In this document: positions 1 through 9,400 of the stretch, in pieces | Layout: each line of letters begins with the position of its first letter | How positions within the stretch are numbered: position 1 is the first letter of the stretch | Assembly: GCA_022559845.1 (NCBI GenBank) | Contig: JAHNEJ010000975.1 | Span: 1 to 64,000, forward strand | DNA: 64,000 nt | Origin: Amorphophallus konjac | Taxonomy: Eukaryota > Streptophyta > Magnoliopsida > Alismatales > Araceae | Direction of reading: 5' to 3' | Translations under genes and position numbers: made by a program | Notes under the pieces: generated by a model | Database searches by the model: none | What the model saw: only the letters and a program-made list of their open reading frames with translations | Told to the model about the DNA's origin: nothing

Positions 1-897
1 AAATAATAAAAGCCACAAAACCCCAAAAAAATATAATAACAAAAGATAAAACAAAATAAAAAGAATAATAAAATCAGGATAACCAAAGAAGGCCCTCTTC
101 GTCGGCCAGCCAACGGAAGAGAAAGAGAGGACCCGCACTGCTCCCGCTTCGGCGGTGAACGCGATCAGAACATTTCCTGTGGGGTTCTCAGCCCCTGGCG
201 ATCACACTTCTCTTCCCCTTTTTTTGTTATTTATTTTTCTGACCAAACCCTGTTGACGGAACCAGTTCCTCGCGGTGGTCTCATCTAACTGGTGCGGTGG
301 GCTATCTCCCGTGACCGTTTTACTTCAGTAATTTAATTTCTGCATTCTAACACCCTAACCGCTAACTGCTTAACTCTAACCCTCCCCTATCATCGCTTCA
401 AAACCCCGCAGAGAGTGACATCTCGCGGCGATTTATTTGATCCCTTCTTATTTGTTCTAACATCGATCAAGGAACTCGTTCCTCGCGGTGGTTTAATTTC
501 CTGTATATTCATTCCAACCCCGATCAAGGAACTCGTTCCTCGCGGTGGTTTAATTTCCTATATATTCATTCGAACCCCGATCAAGGAACTCGTTCCTCGC
601 GGTGGTTTAATTTTCTGCACTTTCAATTCCAACCCCAATCAAGGAACTCGTTCCTCGCGGTGGTTTAATTTTCTGCATTCTTTTGTTCCGACCCCGATCA
701 AGGAACCCGTTCCTCGCGGCGGTCTTATCTAACTGGTGCGGTGGGTCATCTCCCGCAACCATTTTCATTCCAGTAATTTAATTTCTGCACGCTAACCTCC
801 TAGAACCATTTAATTTTAGCATTCCCCATCATCGCTTTAAAACCCCGCGGAGAGTAACATCTCGCGGCGGTTTATTTGATCCCTTTTTCTTTTCTCG

Positions 898-936
<39 letters not shown>

Positions 937-1595
937 TTATAATAAAAAAAATCCCGCGGAGGGTAATACCTCGCGGTGGTCTTTTGTATATAGTTATACT
1001 TATTACTTATATCGCTGCAAAAACCCCGCAAAGGCCAATGTCTTGCGGTGGTATGTATATATAATATTTATTGTTTATATTGCAGTAAAAATCCCGTAAG
1101 GCCAATGTCTTGTGGTGGTTTCTATATGTACATATATATTCATTACTATTGATACTACTATATTGCTGTTAGAACCCCACAAAGACCAATGTCCTGTAGT
1201 GGTACGTCTTTGTTCGTATTGTCCTTATAATTGTTCGGAGAACGATATACCGTTACAATTTCTAAGTCTACGTGTCTCTCCATTTATGTTACATCGATTC
1301 TCAGACTTCCCGGTATATGAAAAACTGCTCGTGGAACGGTAGGCCACGCTTATCAGGAAAGGGTCAGTTTGCGCGAGAGGGCCTTCGGACCCCTATCTCC
1401 GCCACGTACCGGAGTCTGTTCCGCATCCCTCTCTTCCCTTTCTCTCTCCTTGATTAGGTCTCGTTATCCCCATCTTCTAGGACAGACGAAGGTGGACGAC
1501 CGCCGCCGTCTACACCTCTCTGTCGATCACCCTTTCACCATTACTTTGCATCATTGTTTTTCCCCCGAGGGTGACGACGACTCCTGCCGTCTACA
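1..1595 (+). repeat. 5' LTR of the giant element, 3' third only
   Basis: Bases 1-1595 align along their whole length with 22744-24323. Similarity stops abruptly after CTACA at 1591-1595, giving the LTR end with the canonical terminal CA. The main length difference is a longer TA microsatellite at about 900-931. Substitutions are scattered and include a few that shift paired positions in the hairpin units. Confidence 0.93.
245..1205 (+). repeat. Array of short hairpin units in the 5' LTR
   Basis: About eleven units recur. One class is a 57-bp direct repeat (about 462-720) with the self-complementary core GGAAC-TC-GTTCC followed by TCGCGGTGG. The other class has arms such as CCGC(G)GAGA and TCTCGCGG around 403, 843, 953, 1026, 1093 and 1173. 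The 57-bp unit is 19 codons long, so it reads as an open repeat peptide, but this looks incidental. The copy in the 3' LTR is at 22985-23935. Confidence 0.8.
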
Positions 1596-2679
1596 CTTTT
1601 CTTGGCGATCACGGTGAGACCTCTTTTGCTTTCTTTGGTTACCTATAAAACTTTGGCACCCACGATGCCTTTTCCTATTGCGCCCACGCGCGCCCCCACT
1701 TTTGGCGCCCACGGTGCCTTTTCCTCTTGACACCCACGCGTGTCCCTCCTTTCGGCACCCACGTGTGCCTTTCCCTATTGCGCCCACGTGCACCTACTCC
1801 TCTCGTGCACCCCGTGCATTCCCCCAGTCCCTTGTGGTTACTTGAGAGGTCGACGTTGTTTCGTGCACCCACGTGTGCTCCCCCCATCATTTGGCACCCA
1901 CGTGTGCTCCCTCCATCATTTGCCACCCACGTGTGCTCCCCTTTACTCGTGCACCACGTGCACCCTCTTAGTCCCCCTTTTGTGATTTCTAATTTGCGTC
2001 GGCTCGGAAAGAAGAACGGTCATATCCTACTATATCTGTTATTTGTTTCCACATCTCTGTCATATCACTGTTATATCTATTGTACTTTTGCATAGATCTC
2101 TGTTTTATTTGTGTTCGTTGTTCATTCCTGTGCTATTTGTGTTATATATTTGTGTTATATAATTCAGCACTGCATTGCATATCATCTCCCTTTTATTTTT
2201 TTATTTCTTTTGTTCCATTTTTTTAGGATCACCTTTTCCTGGTGAAGGAAGGACTCTCCGTCGGGAATTCCTCTCGACGGACCAGGATCTCCTTCATCGG
2301 GACCTCCGTAAGTCCCCGACATCGAAGGATTCCCTCTTCGTTCACTGGGCTGGTTGTACCACTGAAGTTCCCTGGAGATAGTCAACCCATTCATGGTGAG
2401 TCGAGCGTCCTTAGATCACACGGCGGAAATCAATATTGCAACTAAGGTCCCTCCTGTGGTGTGAACATTAGATTAGAAAAAAGAAAAAAAAGGGGGGGAA
2501 ACTAAAAGAAAACAAAAAAGGCGTTAAACATCAACTTGTTTGTTAATCTTTGCTAATGGTTTGAGTGTGTATGTTATTACATTCTGATTAGACAGAAAAA
2601 GAAAAAAGGGAAAAGAAAAAGAAAACACAAAAAAGGCGTTAAACATCAATTTGTTTGTTAATCTTTGTTATTGGTTTGA
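1596..2679 (+). other. Untranslated leader between 5' LTR and gag
   Basis: This 1.1-kb stretch holds no coding sequence I can support. Directly after the LTR, TTGGCGATCACGG (about 1602) lies where a primer binding site should be, but I cannot match it confidently to a tRNA. A TATA-like CCTATAAAAC is at about 1642. A direct duplication of about 110 bp (about 2470-2577 and 2585-2691, period 115) ends at the gag start: the second copy supplies the gag ATG at 2686 and the first carries a matching ATG in the same context. Confidence 0.6.
1655..1963 (+). repeat. 25-bp-period array of small hairpins in the leader
   Basis: Hairpins start at 1655, 1680, 1704, 1729, 1754, 1780 and 1805 (steps 24-26), then at 1863, 1893, 1922 and 1949. 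The shared loop is close to CCACG. Arms differ but still pair: GGCAC with GTGCC, GACAC with GTGTC, GGCGC with GTGCC through a G-T pair, TGCAC with GTGCA. Several contain the G-box core CACGTG. Confidence 0.75.
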
Positions 2680-4266
2680 GTGTGTATGATATTGCGCTCC
2701 GGTAAAATCTCACGTTCCGAAAAAGATCAAGAAATATCCGGGAACGGTCAGAATCCGACCCCGAGTCACCAAGGGACACATGTCCCTACTGAGGACGCAG
2801 GTTCCTCCCGTGAGCCCTCATATGAGGTGCGAACCACCGTCGGGGAAGCATCCCCGCCGCAAGATATTTCCTCCCTGCTGGGTGTTCTCGCGAACACACA
2901 GCTCAATTCCGATCAGATCCGGGCCTTTCAGGCCGTCTTAAAAGGGAAATCTGTTGATTCTACTCCTCAAAACCAAACACCAGTTGCTCTCCCTACTCAA
3001 GAGCCTGCACAGGCAATCCCTTCCTCATTCCCTCTTGTGCAGACAAGTCTGCAACCTCCCTCTTTCCAATTACCTCCCCAGTCTCAAGCTCCATCAATTC
3101 CTCATGCAACATTTCAGTCAGTTCCATTTACTGATATGCCACAACGTCCGCAACCTCCCTCTTTCCAATTACCTCCCCAATCTCAAGTTCCACCCATTCC
3201 TCATACGACATTTCAGTCAGTTCCATTTGCTGATATGCCACAACGTCTCTCTCATCCGGAATTCCCTTCTCAGGCTTCCGTAAGGCCTCAGTGGCCACCA
3301 CAACCTGCTCCTTACGAGGAGGTCACTCAATCTCTCCTTCATAGGTTGAACAAGATGGACGAACAATTTCAAGATTTCAAAAAGATTGTGAATGTCAAAT
3401 CCGCGCCTGAGATCTCTTTACCAATCCTTCCTGTATTCTGTCTCCCTCCTTCTGAAATGCCAACGTACCGACGGTACACCGGCACAGGCAACCCCTTCAT
3501 TCATCTAAAGGACTTCATGTATGAGTCCTCGTTTTGGCAGAACGATCAAAGATCCCTGGCATATCTCTTCAGGAGATCATTGGATGGTCCCGCCTTAGAA
3601 TGGTTTTATTCCCTAGAGCCGAGTGAGGCTGAGAACTTCGACGTGGTCCAGAGAAAATTCCTACAGAAATATCGGGATAGGGTCGGTCCCTCCTTCTCCA
3701 TTACCGACTTAGTGGCTGAAAAAATGAAGTCGGACGATAATTTCATCCAATTTGCCGATCGATGGAGATCCTTAGCAGAGAAAGTGAGAGACCCCATTTC
3801 AGAATCGGAGCAAGTAAAGATGATCGTGTCTAATGCCACTCCACAATTTAGACACGTCCTGGCAATGAACAAGCTCACCACTATGGAGGAACTGTATGAG
3901 AGGGCTCGATATATCCAAACACAGCTGAAAGATTCTCCCCTCATGCATATGTTCGAGCCACCAAAGCCAAAGGTGTTTAGGAAGCCGGGCACGGGTGCCC
4001 AAGGTGGGGTAACAGAAGGGGTTGTAACAAATGAACAAGTGGGCGCGGTTGGCTATCCCAACCAGCAAGCTAATCCTAGGCCCCCACAAGCTCCACAATT
4101 CCCCTTTCATCAGGACCAACAAGGTCAGCAACCCTATCATCCTCCCCCACAAAACAATCTCTTCCAGAACAATATGCCTCAAGCCCTCCATCTTCAACAA
4201 CAACAACATCGACCTCCTCAATATAATCAGGTTCCGCCACCAGGGGATTATGGCCACCAACAATAG
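2680..4266 (+). CDS. gag: gag of the giant element (capsid domain)
   Basis: Structural polyprotein that would form the cytoplasmic particle packaging the element RNA. The best ATG is at 2686 (start MILRSGK). Residues about 100-210 are Pro/Gln-rich and contain a 33-residue duplication (period 99 bp, at 3052 and 3151). The retrotransposon gag domain lies at about residues 260-390, with the LEWFYSLEP segment typical of plant Ty3-gypsy capsid. A Gln/Pro-rich tail follows. It ends at TAG (4264-4266), but the same frame stays open beyond with a zinc knuckle and linker, so this stop probably truncates gag. Family and position are clear; integrity is doubtful. Confidence 0.9.
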   Translation: MCMILRSGKISRSEKDQEISGNGQNPTPSHQGTHVPTEDAGSSREPSYEVRTTVGEASPPQDISSLLGVLANTQLNSDQIRAFQAVLKGKSVDSTPQNQTPVALPTQEPAQAIPSSFPLVQTSLQPPSFQLPPQSQAPSIPHATFQSVPFTDMPQRPQPPSFQLPPQSQVPPIPHTTFQSVPFADMPQRLSHPEFPSQASVRPQWPPQPAPYEEVTQSLLHRLNKMDEQFQDFKKIVNVKSAPEISLPILPVFCLPPSEMPTYRRYTGTGNPFIHLKDFMYESSFWQNDQRSLAYLFRRSLDGPALEWFYSLEPSEAENFDVVQRKFLQKYRDRVGPSFSITDLVAEKMKSDDNFIQFADRWRSLAEKVRDPISESEQVKMIVSNATPQFRHVLAMNKLTTMEELYERARYIQTQLKDSPLMHMFEPPKPKVFRKPGTGAQGGVTEGVVTNEQVGAVGYPNQQANPRPPQAPQFPFHQDQQGQQPYHPPPQNNLFQNNMPQALHLQQQQHRPPQYNQVPPPGDYGHQQ

Positions 4267-4305
4267 AGAAGGCCGATCGGCCCTAGGAGAGCTCATTACC
4301 CACCT

Positions 4306-4593
4306 TTGCCGGAGTCGTTGTCGGACATCTTTAATGCTCTCATGGCTGCTAATTTCCTCACCTTGCCTAAGGAAAAAGCCATATGGCCCCCGAACGTCGA
4401 CACTTCCAGATATTGTGTCTTCCATAGACAGTCGGGTCATACAGTGGAAAACTGTTTTCATTTCAGAGATTATATCTATGATATGAACGATGAACATCAA
4501 ATAGATTGGGATGAAATGAGGCGATGCGTCACCATGATGAAGGCCAGGAGACCTCCTCTTAGACAACAACAACAGCAACAACAACAACAATAG
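4306..4593 (+). pseudogene. gag continuation with zinc-knuckle-like motif and poly-Gln
   Basis: Same frame as the upstream gag, beyond its TAG stop. It contains YCVFHRQSGHTVENC, the C-x2-H-x4-H-x4-C knuckle variant common in Tat-type gag and expected to bind RNA. It ends in a run of Gln codons (4561-4590), and the next TAG (4591-4593) is probably a mutated CAG in the same run. It is therefore a detached nucleocapsid part of gag rather than a separate gene. Confidence 0.75.
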
Positions 4594-4623
4594 CCTCAGC
4601 AGGCACCACAGCAACAACTAAAC

Positions 4624-5325
4624 ATGGGCATCCTCCAAAATCCGTTACCGGCGCACCAACAACCTAACCACCAAGTCAACCCCATCTCTTCCTTCCCAGA
4701 GGTTGGAAGAGGGCAAGATTGGCATACGGAAAGCGGCTCTGTCCTTGTCACCAATCACGTTCCTATCCAATCCCCACGCCTTATTCATCCCGCACCTGTC
4801 TATCCTCCACCCGTAGCACAACCCGCAGTGATACCTCACTCATTTCCACTGCTATCACGTCCTCTCATCCGCGTCTCTGCTGATGACCTCCTTTCGAGTC
4901 CCCAGCAAACACCCTCCACCTCCACCATAACACCGTTACCCCCAAAACCTCTCATTGTTTCTCACGCTTCCACTTCATCATCCACCTTTGTTCCGCCTCC
5001 ACTAAATAAACCCCTTATTGTCCAACACCCTTCCGAGGCACCGTCTACCTCCACCACAACCCCTTTACCCTCGAAACCCCTCAGTATTCATCACCCATCT
5101 GGGGCACCATCAACCTCTACTATACCTCCACCTTTTAAACCCCTTATCATTCACCGTCCATCTGAGGCTTCATCCACTCCCACCATGCCTCCACCTAACA
5201 AACCACTCATCAGAGCCCCTACACCTATTATTGCCCCTGCTTCATCAATTGTTCCTCCACCACTACCCCTCGAACCCCTGCTAAACCCCATATCTAACTC
5301 TATAAAGGTGCCGCCAAAACCATAA
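4624..5325 (+). pseudogene. Pro/Ser/Thr-rich linker between gag and protease
   Basis: Continues the gag frame after the second TAG and ends with TAA at 5323-5325, three bases before the protease ORF frame opens. From about residue 90 it repeats a loose unit of about 27 residues built on KPLI, HPSEAPSTST and PPP. No enzymatic motif is visible. The composition suggests a disordered spacer. It is probably a lineage-specific part of the gag-pro polyprotein. Confidence 0.6.
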
Positions 5326-5328
5326 GCC

Positions 5329-6462
5329 ATGGTGCTCCGTAGTGGAAGGATGTTCCATCGGATTTTTCCCCAAAACAGCCAGGTCCCCGAGCAATCTCAG
5401 CCAGAGAAAGACACCGAAGAACAGCCAGAGGAGTCTATCCCTGGGATACAATATGACTTGTTGAAACACCTGGATAAAACACCAGCTCGGATCTCCATTC
5501 TTGAGCTAATCAAGAGGTCGAAAACCCATCAGGACGCCTTGATGGAGTATCTTCAGAGGGTTATGGTAAATGAGGATCTCCCAGTGGAGAAGATCTCGTC
5601 AGTATTGACGCCAACTGATACACAACCGGCTATTATATTTCACCACCATGAGCTTGCCCCCAAGGAGGCTCGAAAATATGCTTTGTGTATTGTAGTAAAG
5701 ATCAATGGGGTGTCTGTAGAAACGTGTTTGGTGGACACTGGTGCGTCTATAAATGTGATCTCTATGATCACCCTCCAATCATGTGGGGTTGACACGGAAC
5801 AGATAAAGCCTTCGTCAATCACAGTTACAGCCTATGACAATAGCAAAAAGCCACCAATGGGGATGGTCATCGTGAATGTAGAATTGGGCCCTGCATCAGT
5901 CTTTACGGAATTCCATATCCTTGATATGGATCCCACATTCAAGGCCATACTAGGCCGCCCTTACATTGAAGTTATGAATGCGGTGCCTTCCACCAATCAT
6001 CAGTGCTTGAAGTTTCCGTACAAGGCTTGGATTATCAAGGTAAATAGCATGCCCATCTTTTCTACAGTGGATGCTATTAATACCTCTTTGCCTTCTGTTT
6101 GGCCGACCCACCGGCCAATTCTTTCACTGCTAGATGTGTGTGACCCTCGCCGCGCCCCTTTGACACAGAAGCCGTTTCTAACACCAAAGTCATGTCACCC
6201 TTCCCATTCTAAGGGATGGGAGATCATGAGAAATATTGGCTACCAGCAGGGCAAAGGTTTGGGGGCACAATTACAAGGGAGACTGAAGTTGCCAAAGAAG
6301 ACAAAGTTAACCCTTAGAGCCGGCCTAGGCTTTGAAGGGCCACTTGAAGCATATGAGGGACCTCTTACATGGACCTTGTACTCTCATTTCAGAAAGGGTC
6401 CGGTTATACAGTTGGGGAATACCCACAAGAATCACATGGGAAATTGCAGATTGCCTACTTAG
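5329..6462 (+). CDS. pro: Retropepsin-like protease with C-terminal G-patch
   Basis: Aspartic protease that would mature the gag-pol polyprotein. The active-site motif VDTGASIN is at about residue 135. The flap and the hydrophobic ILGRPYIE motif follow at about residues 205-215. At about residues 294-340 a G-patch is visible (GWEIMRNIGYQQGKGLG, then further glycines), a nucleic-acid or helicase-binding module also found after protease in some retroviruses. The ORF starts MVLRSGRM, echoing the gag start MILRSGK. It shares the gag frame and ends at TAG (6460-6462), after which the frame stays open again. Confidence 0.88.
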   Translation: MVLRSGRMFHRIFPQNSQVPEQSQPEKDTEEQPEESIPGIQYDLLKHLDKTPARISILELIKRSKTHQDALMEYLQRVMVNEDLPVEKISSVLTPTDTQPAIIFHHHELAPKEARKYALCIVVKINGVSVETCLVDTGASINVISMITLQSCGVDTEQIKPSSITVTAYDNSKKPPMGMVIVNVELGPASVFTEFHILDMDPTFKAILGRPYIEVMNAVPSTNHQCLKFPYKAWIIKVNSMPIFSTVDAINTSLPSVWPTHRPILSLLDVCDPRRAPLTQKPFLTPKSCHPSHSKGWEIMRNIGYQQGKGLGAQLQGRLKLPKKTKLTLRAGLGFEGPLEAYEGPLTWTLYSHFRKGPVIQLGNTHKNHMGNCRLPT

Positions 6463-6501
6463 CTGAAAGTTGCTCGAGGGCTGCAAAGAAGGGGAAGCAC
6501 G

Positions 6502-6921
6502 ATGACCCGGACTGCGAGTGGAACAAGTGGTTTCGATATACATGATATTTCCATTGCGCTACAGCAGATGTTCTCGCCTCCGGACTTAGAGGGGCCACCT
6601 TTGATTTCTGAGGTGCCAAAAGATGTCGTTGACATTGCCGAAATTCCAAGTTTTCCTCCCCGAGAGGAAGTTGCCACTGACGGATCGCTTTCCGTCATTC
6701 TATCTGATCATTCTCCTCAGCCGTTGCTGCTGACTCTTTCTTGGACCCGACGTTTATCTGATGATATTCCCAGGTCCCCTTCTCTACTCACATTCTTGCG
6801 TGGATTTCTCAGCCCATGCCAAATTTTCAACCATGATCTGCTCAATGAGCCATGCAACCCCCTAGCTATAGTTCCCTCCTCCCATTCTCTAATTAATTTC
6901 TTTCAATTGTTTTGTAATTGA
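6502..6921 (+). pseudogene. In-frame continuation between protease and RT
   Basis: Open in the same frame as protease after its TAG, ending at TGA (6919-6921). It is acidic and Pro-rich in the first half (PPREEVATDG region), with no domain I recognise. In Ogre-like elements the protease-RT junction carries an intron. The A-rich and T-rich sequence after 6921 would fit either an intron or decay, and I see no decisive splice pair. Confidence 0.45.
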
Positions 6922-7245
6922 AAATGAAAATGAAAAAAAAAACGTCGATTTTCAAACTCTTCAACAGTGCATCTCCTTTGAGGAGACCTCCTACATCTCT
7001 CACGAGTGTGCCCCGACTTACGGGCCACTCATTCAAGGTCCCTTGAGCGACCTTCTTTACCCCTCTATCGAGGGGTCTCTTCCTGTACATTCTTCAACTT
7101 CTTCTTCGTCCGTAGAACAAGTCAGTCAGGTTAGGAATAACGAGTCAAGGGTAGTACCTAGAAGAAAATCCAAGGGCAGGGAAATTCCTCGTCGATTCTT
7201 CTAGATCTAGCCAATAGGTGTCAAGCCTTTCTAGCCATTCCTCAA
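6922..7245 (+). other. Protease-RT spacer, frame interrupted
   Basis: Contains an A-rich run (6922-6942) and several stops in the pol frame. The pol frame becomes continuously open again by about 7150 and runs into the RT ORF without an obvious ATG, as expected for a polyprotein. It may be an intron remnant. Confidence 0.4.
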
Positions 7246-8877
7246 TTGCTAGAGAATCCCATCCAACTGTCGGAGTTAGAATGTGAGGAGGATTATACAA
7301 TTGATGAGGGGTATGGAGTTTATGAGCTCACAGATGAAGAGTACCCTATTGAAGAAGGGGATGAAGAATATGAGGACGCGGCTGACGCATATGCTAGCGG
7401 AATGAGGAGGTTTGACGAACCATCAGCCGCTATAGAAGAACCCACCAAAGAAATTAACCTGGGGACCGAGGAAGACCCTAGGATCGTCCTCATAAGCAAT
7501 AATTTGCCGCCATCTGAAGAAGAAGAATTGATCGAGGTTCTCAAGGAGTACAGGGACACGTTCGCATGGAGCTACGAGGATATGCCGGGATTGGATTCCA
7601 CCCTGGTCGAACATCGCCTAACGCTAAAACCAGGGTCCGTCTCGGTAAAGCAGAGGTTAAGACGTTTCCACCCCCAGATGGCTTTGAAGATGAAGGAGGA
7701 AGTCGATAAGCTCCACAAAGCCATGTTTATTAGAGTCGTCCTATATCCTCAATGGGTGGCAAACATTGTCCCGGTCATGAAAAAGGATGGAAAGGTGAGA
7801 ATATGTATCGATTTTCGGGACCTTAACCGCGCGTGTCCAAAAGATGATTTCCCCTTGCCTCACATTGACGTGTTGGTTGATAATACAGCAGGCTATGAAA
7901 CTCTCTCGTTTATGGATGGATTTTCGGGGTATAATCAGATCCGTTTGGCGGAAGAGGATCAGGAGAAAACATCATTCACCACACCTTGGGGAACTTACTG
8001 TTATTTAGTCATGCCATTTGGTTTGAAGAATGCTGGAGCTACTTATCAAAGGGCTATGATGGCAATATTCCATGACATGATGCATGTGTATTTAGAGGTA
8101 TATGTGGATGATTTACTGGTGAAATCCAAGACTAGGGCAGAACACCCGAGAGTTCTAGCCAAGGTGCTGCAAAGATCAAGGGAGTTCAATTTGAAAATGA
8201 ATCCAAAAAAGTGCGTATTTGGTGTCTCGTCGGGCAAATTACTTGGTTTCATTGTGAGTAAGAGGGGTATTGAAATAGATCCCAACAAAGCTAAAGCAAT
8301 TAGGGATATGCCACCTCCGAAAAACCTGAGAGAAGTTCGAGGGTTAATCGGAAGGTTACAATTCATTCGTCGATTTGTGTCCCAGCACTCGCAAAGGTGC
8401 AAACCTTTCTATGAGTTGACTAAGTCAGGAGTAGAATTCAGTTGGAATTCTAAATGTCAAAAAGCTTTTGAAGGATTGAAGGAATATCTGGCCAATCCAC
8501 CCGTCCTAACTCCACCCACGCCAGATAAACATTTAATCCCTTACATCTCGGTCCTGGACGACTCCGTGGGAGCTGTCCTGGCACAAGCCAATGAAGCGGG
8601 CAAGGAAAGGGCGACCTATTACTTGTCCAAACTCCTCAACCCTTGTGAGCAGAAGTACACGGCTATGGAGAAAACTTGTGCCGCCCTTGTCTGGGTGGTG
8701 CAGAAATTGAAACACTACTTTCTAGCTCATGAAGTTCATCTGATTGCTCGAATGAACCCTATCAAGTTCCTTCTAGAAAAATCTGTCCTTACAGATAGAT
8801 TAGCACGCTGGCAAAGCTTTCTTTCTCAGTTTGACATCGTCTACATCAGCAAAAGGCGATTAAAGGGTATGCTATAG
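7246..8877 (+). CDS. pol: Reverse transcriptase and first RNase H of the giant element
   Basis: Copies element RNA into DNA inside the particle. An acidic N-terminal region is followed by the RT fingers (VRICIDFRDLNRACPKDDFP), the LSFMDGFSGYNQI motif and the catalytic YVDD at about residue 285. A connection follows, then an RNase H-like domain from about residue 425 (VLDDSVGAVLAQ, LSKLLNPCEQKYTAMEKTCA). Sequence style (NRACPKDDFPLP) is Tat-lineage. Frame is lost at about 8850, where the conserved AIKGYAIAEHLAHHP text continues one frame over, so the C-terminal residues reported by this ORF are spurious. RT itself appears intact. Confidence 0.93.
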   Translation: MLENPIQLSELECEEDYTIDEGYGVYELTDEEYPIEEGDEEYEDAADAYASGMRRFDEPSAAIEEPTKEINLGTEEDPRIVLISNNLPPSEEEELIEVLKEYRDTFAWSYEDMPGLDSTLVEHRLTLKPGSVSVKQRLRRFHPQMALKMKEEVDKLHKAMFIRVVLYPQWVANIVPVMKKDGKVRICIDFRDLNRACPKDDFPLPHIDVLVDNTAGYETLSFMDGFSGYNQIRLAEEDQEKTSFTTPWGTYCYLVMPFGLKNAGATYQRAMMAIFHDMMHVYLEVYVDDLLVKSKTRAEHPRVLAKVLQRSREFNLKMNPKKCVFGVSSGKLLGFIVSKRGIEIDPNKAKAIRDMPPPKNLREVRGLIGRLQFIRRFVSQHSQRCKPFYELTKSGVEFSWNSKCQKAFEGLKEYLANPPVLTPPTPDKHLIPYISVLDDSVGAVLAQANEAGKERATYYLSKLLNPCEQKYTAMEKTCAALVWVVQKLKHYFLAHEVHLIARMNPIKFLLEKSVLTDRLARWQSFLSQFDIVYISKRRLKGML

Positions 8878-9400
8878 CTGAGCATCTCGCTCACCATCCT
8901 CTCCCAAATTCGACCATGTCCAATCAGAGTTCCAGATGAGGAACTAATGTCCATCAACCAATCAGATGATTACATGTGGACATTACATTTTGATGGAGCT
9001 CTGAATTCCCAAGGGAAAGGAATCGGCATTGCCCTCCTATCGCCTGAAGGCCTTACATTCCCACTGGCATACCAGCTCAAATTCCCCGTTACCAACAATA
9101 TAGCTGAATATGAAGCTCTTCTAGCTGGCCTGGAACTCGCTCATTCTTTCGTATCACTGAATTACGAGTCGTAGGTGATAGTCAACTCATTCTTCGCCAG
9201 GTGCTCACCAAATATCGCACTCGCGATCCCAAGCTCAAGCCATACCAAGAACTCACTGCTGCCTTTGCCAAACTGTTCACCAAATTGATCTTTGTCCATG
9301 TCCCTCGTCATCAGAATATTCTGGCCGATGCCCTCGCCTCGTTGGCATCATCTTTAAGGTTCCCTCTAGGAAGATGGTTTGAGTCCATTTCCATCTACAA
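8850..9400 (+). pseudogene. Second (archaeal-type) RNase H, frameshifted
   Basis: WTLHFDGALNSQGKGIGIAL, the TNNIAEYEALLAGLELA block and RVVGDSQLILRQV are the hallmarks of the extra RNase H that Tat-clade elements carry between the first RNase H and integrase. Its Asp, Glu and Asp positions are present. Reading it needs single-base frame changes near 8850, 8905 and 9160, so no intact product is made. The tail VHVPRHQNILADALASLA fits the C-terminal helix of the domain. Confidence 0.85.

Noticed and set aside
415..732. Repeat-peptide ORF in the 5' LTR
   Set aside because: The 57-bp hairpin repeat happens to be 19 codons long; the copy in the 3' LTR shifts frame and the pairing, not the peptide, is conserved.
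1602..1620. Assignment of the giant element's primer site to a named tRNA
   Set aside because: TTGGCGATCACGG lies in the right place but I could not match it to a specific plant tRNA 3' end with confidence.
1655..1963. CRISPR-like array
   Set aside because: Regular spacing, but the units themselves are the hairpins with no unique spacers, and the host is a plant nuclear genome.
3799..4617. 272-codon minus-strand ORF
   Set aside because: Shadow of gag on the opposite strand, Leu-rich from the CAA/CAG run.
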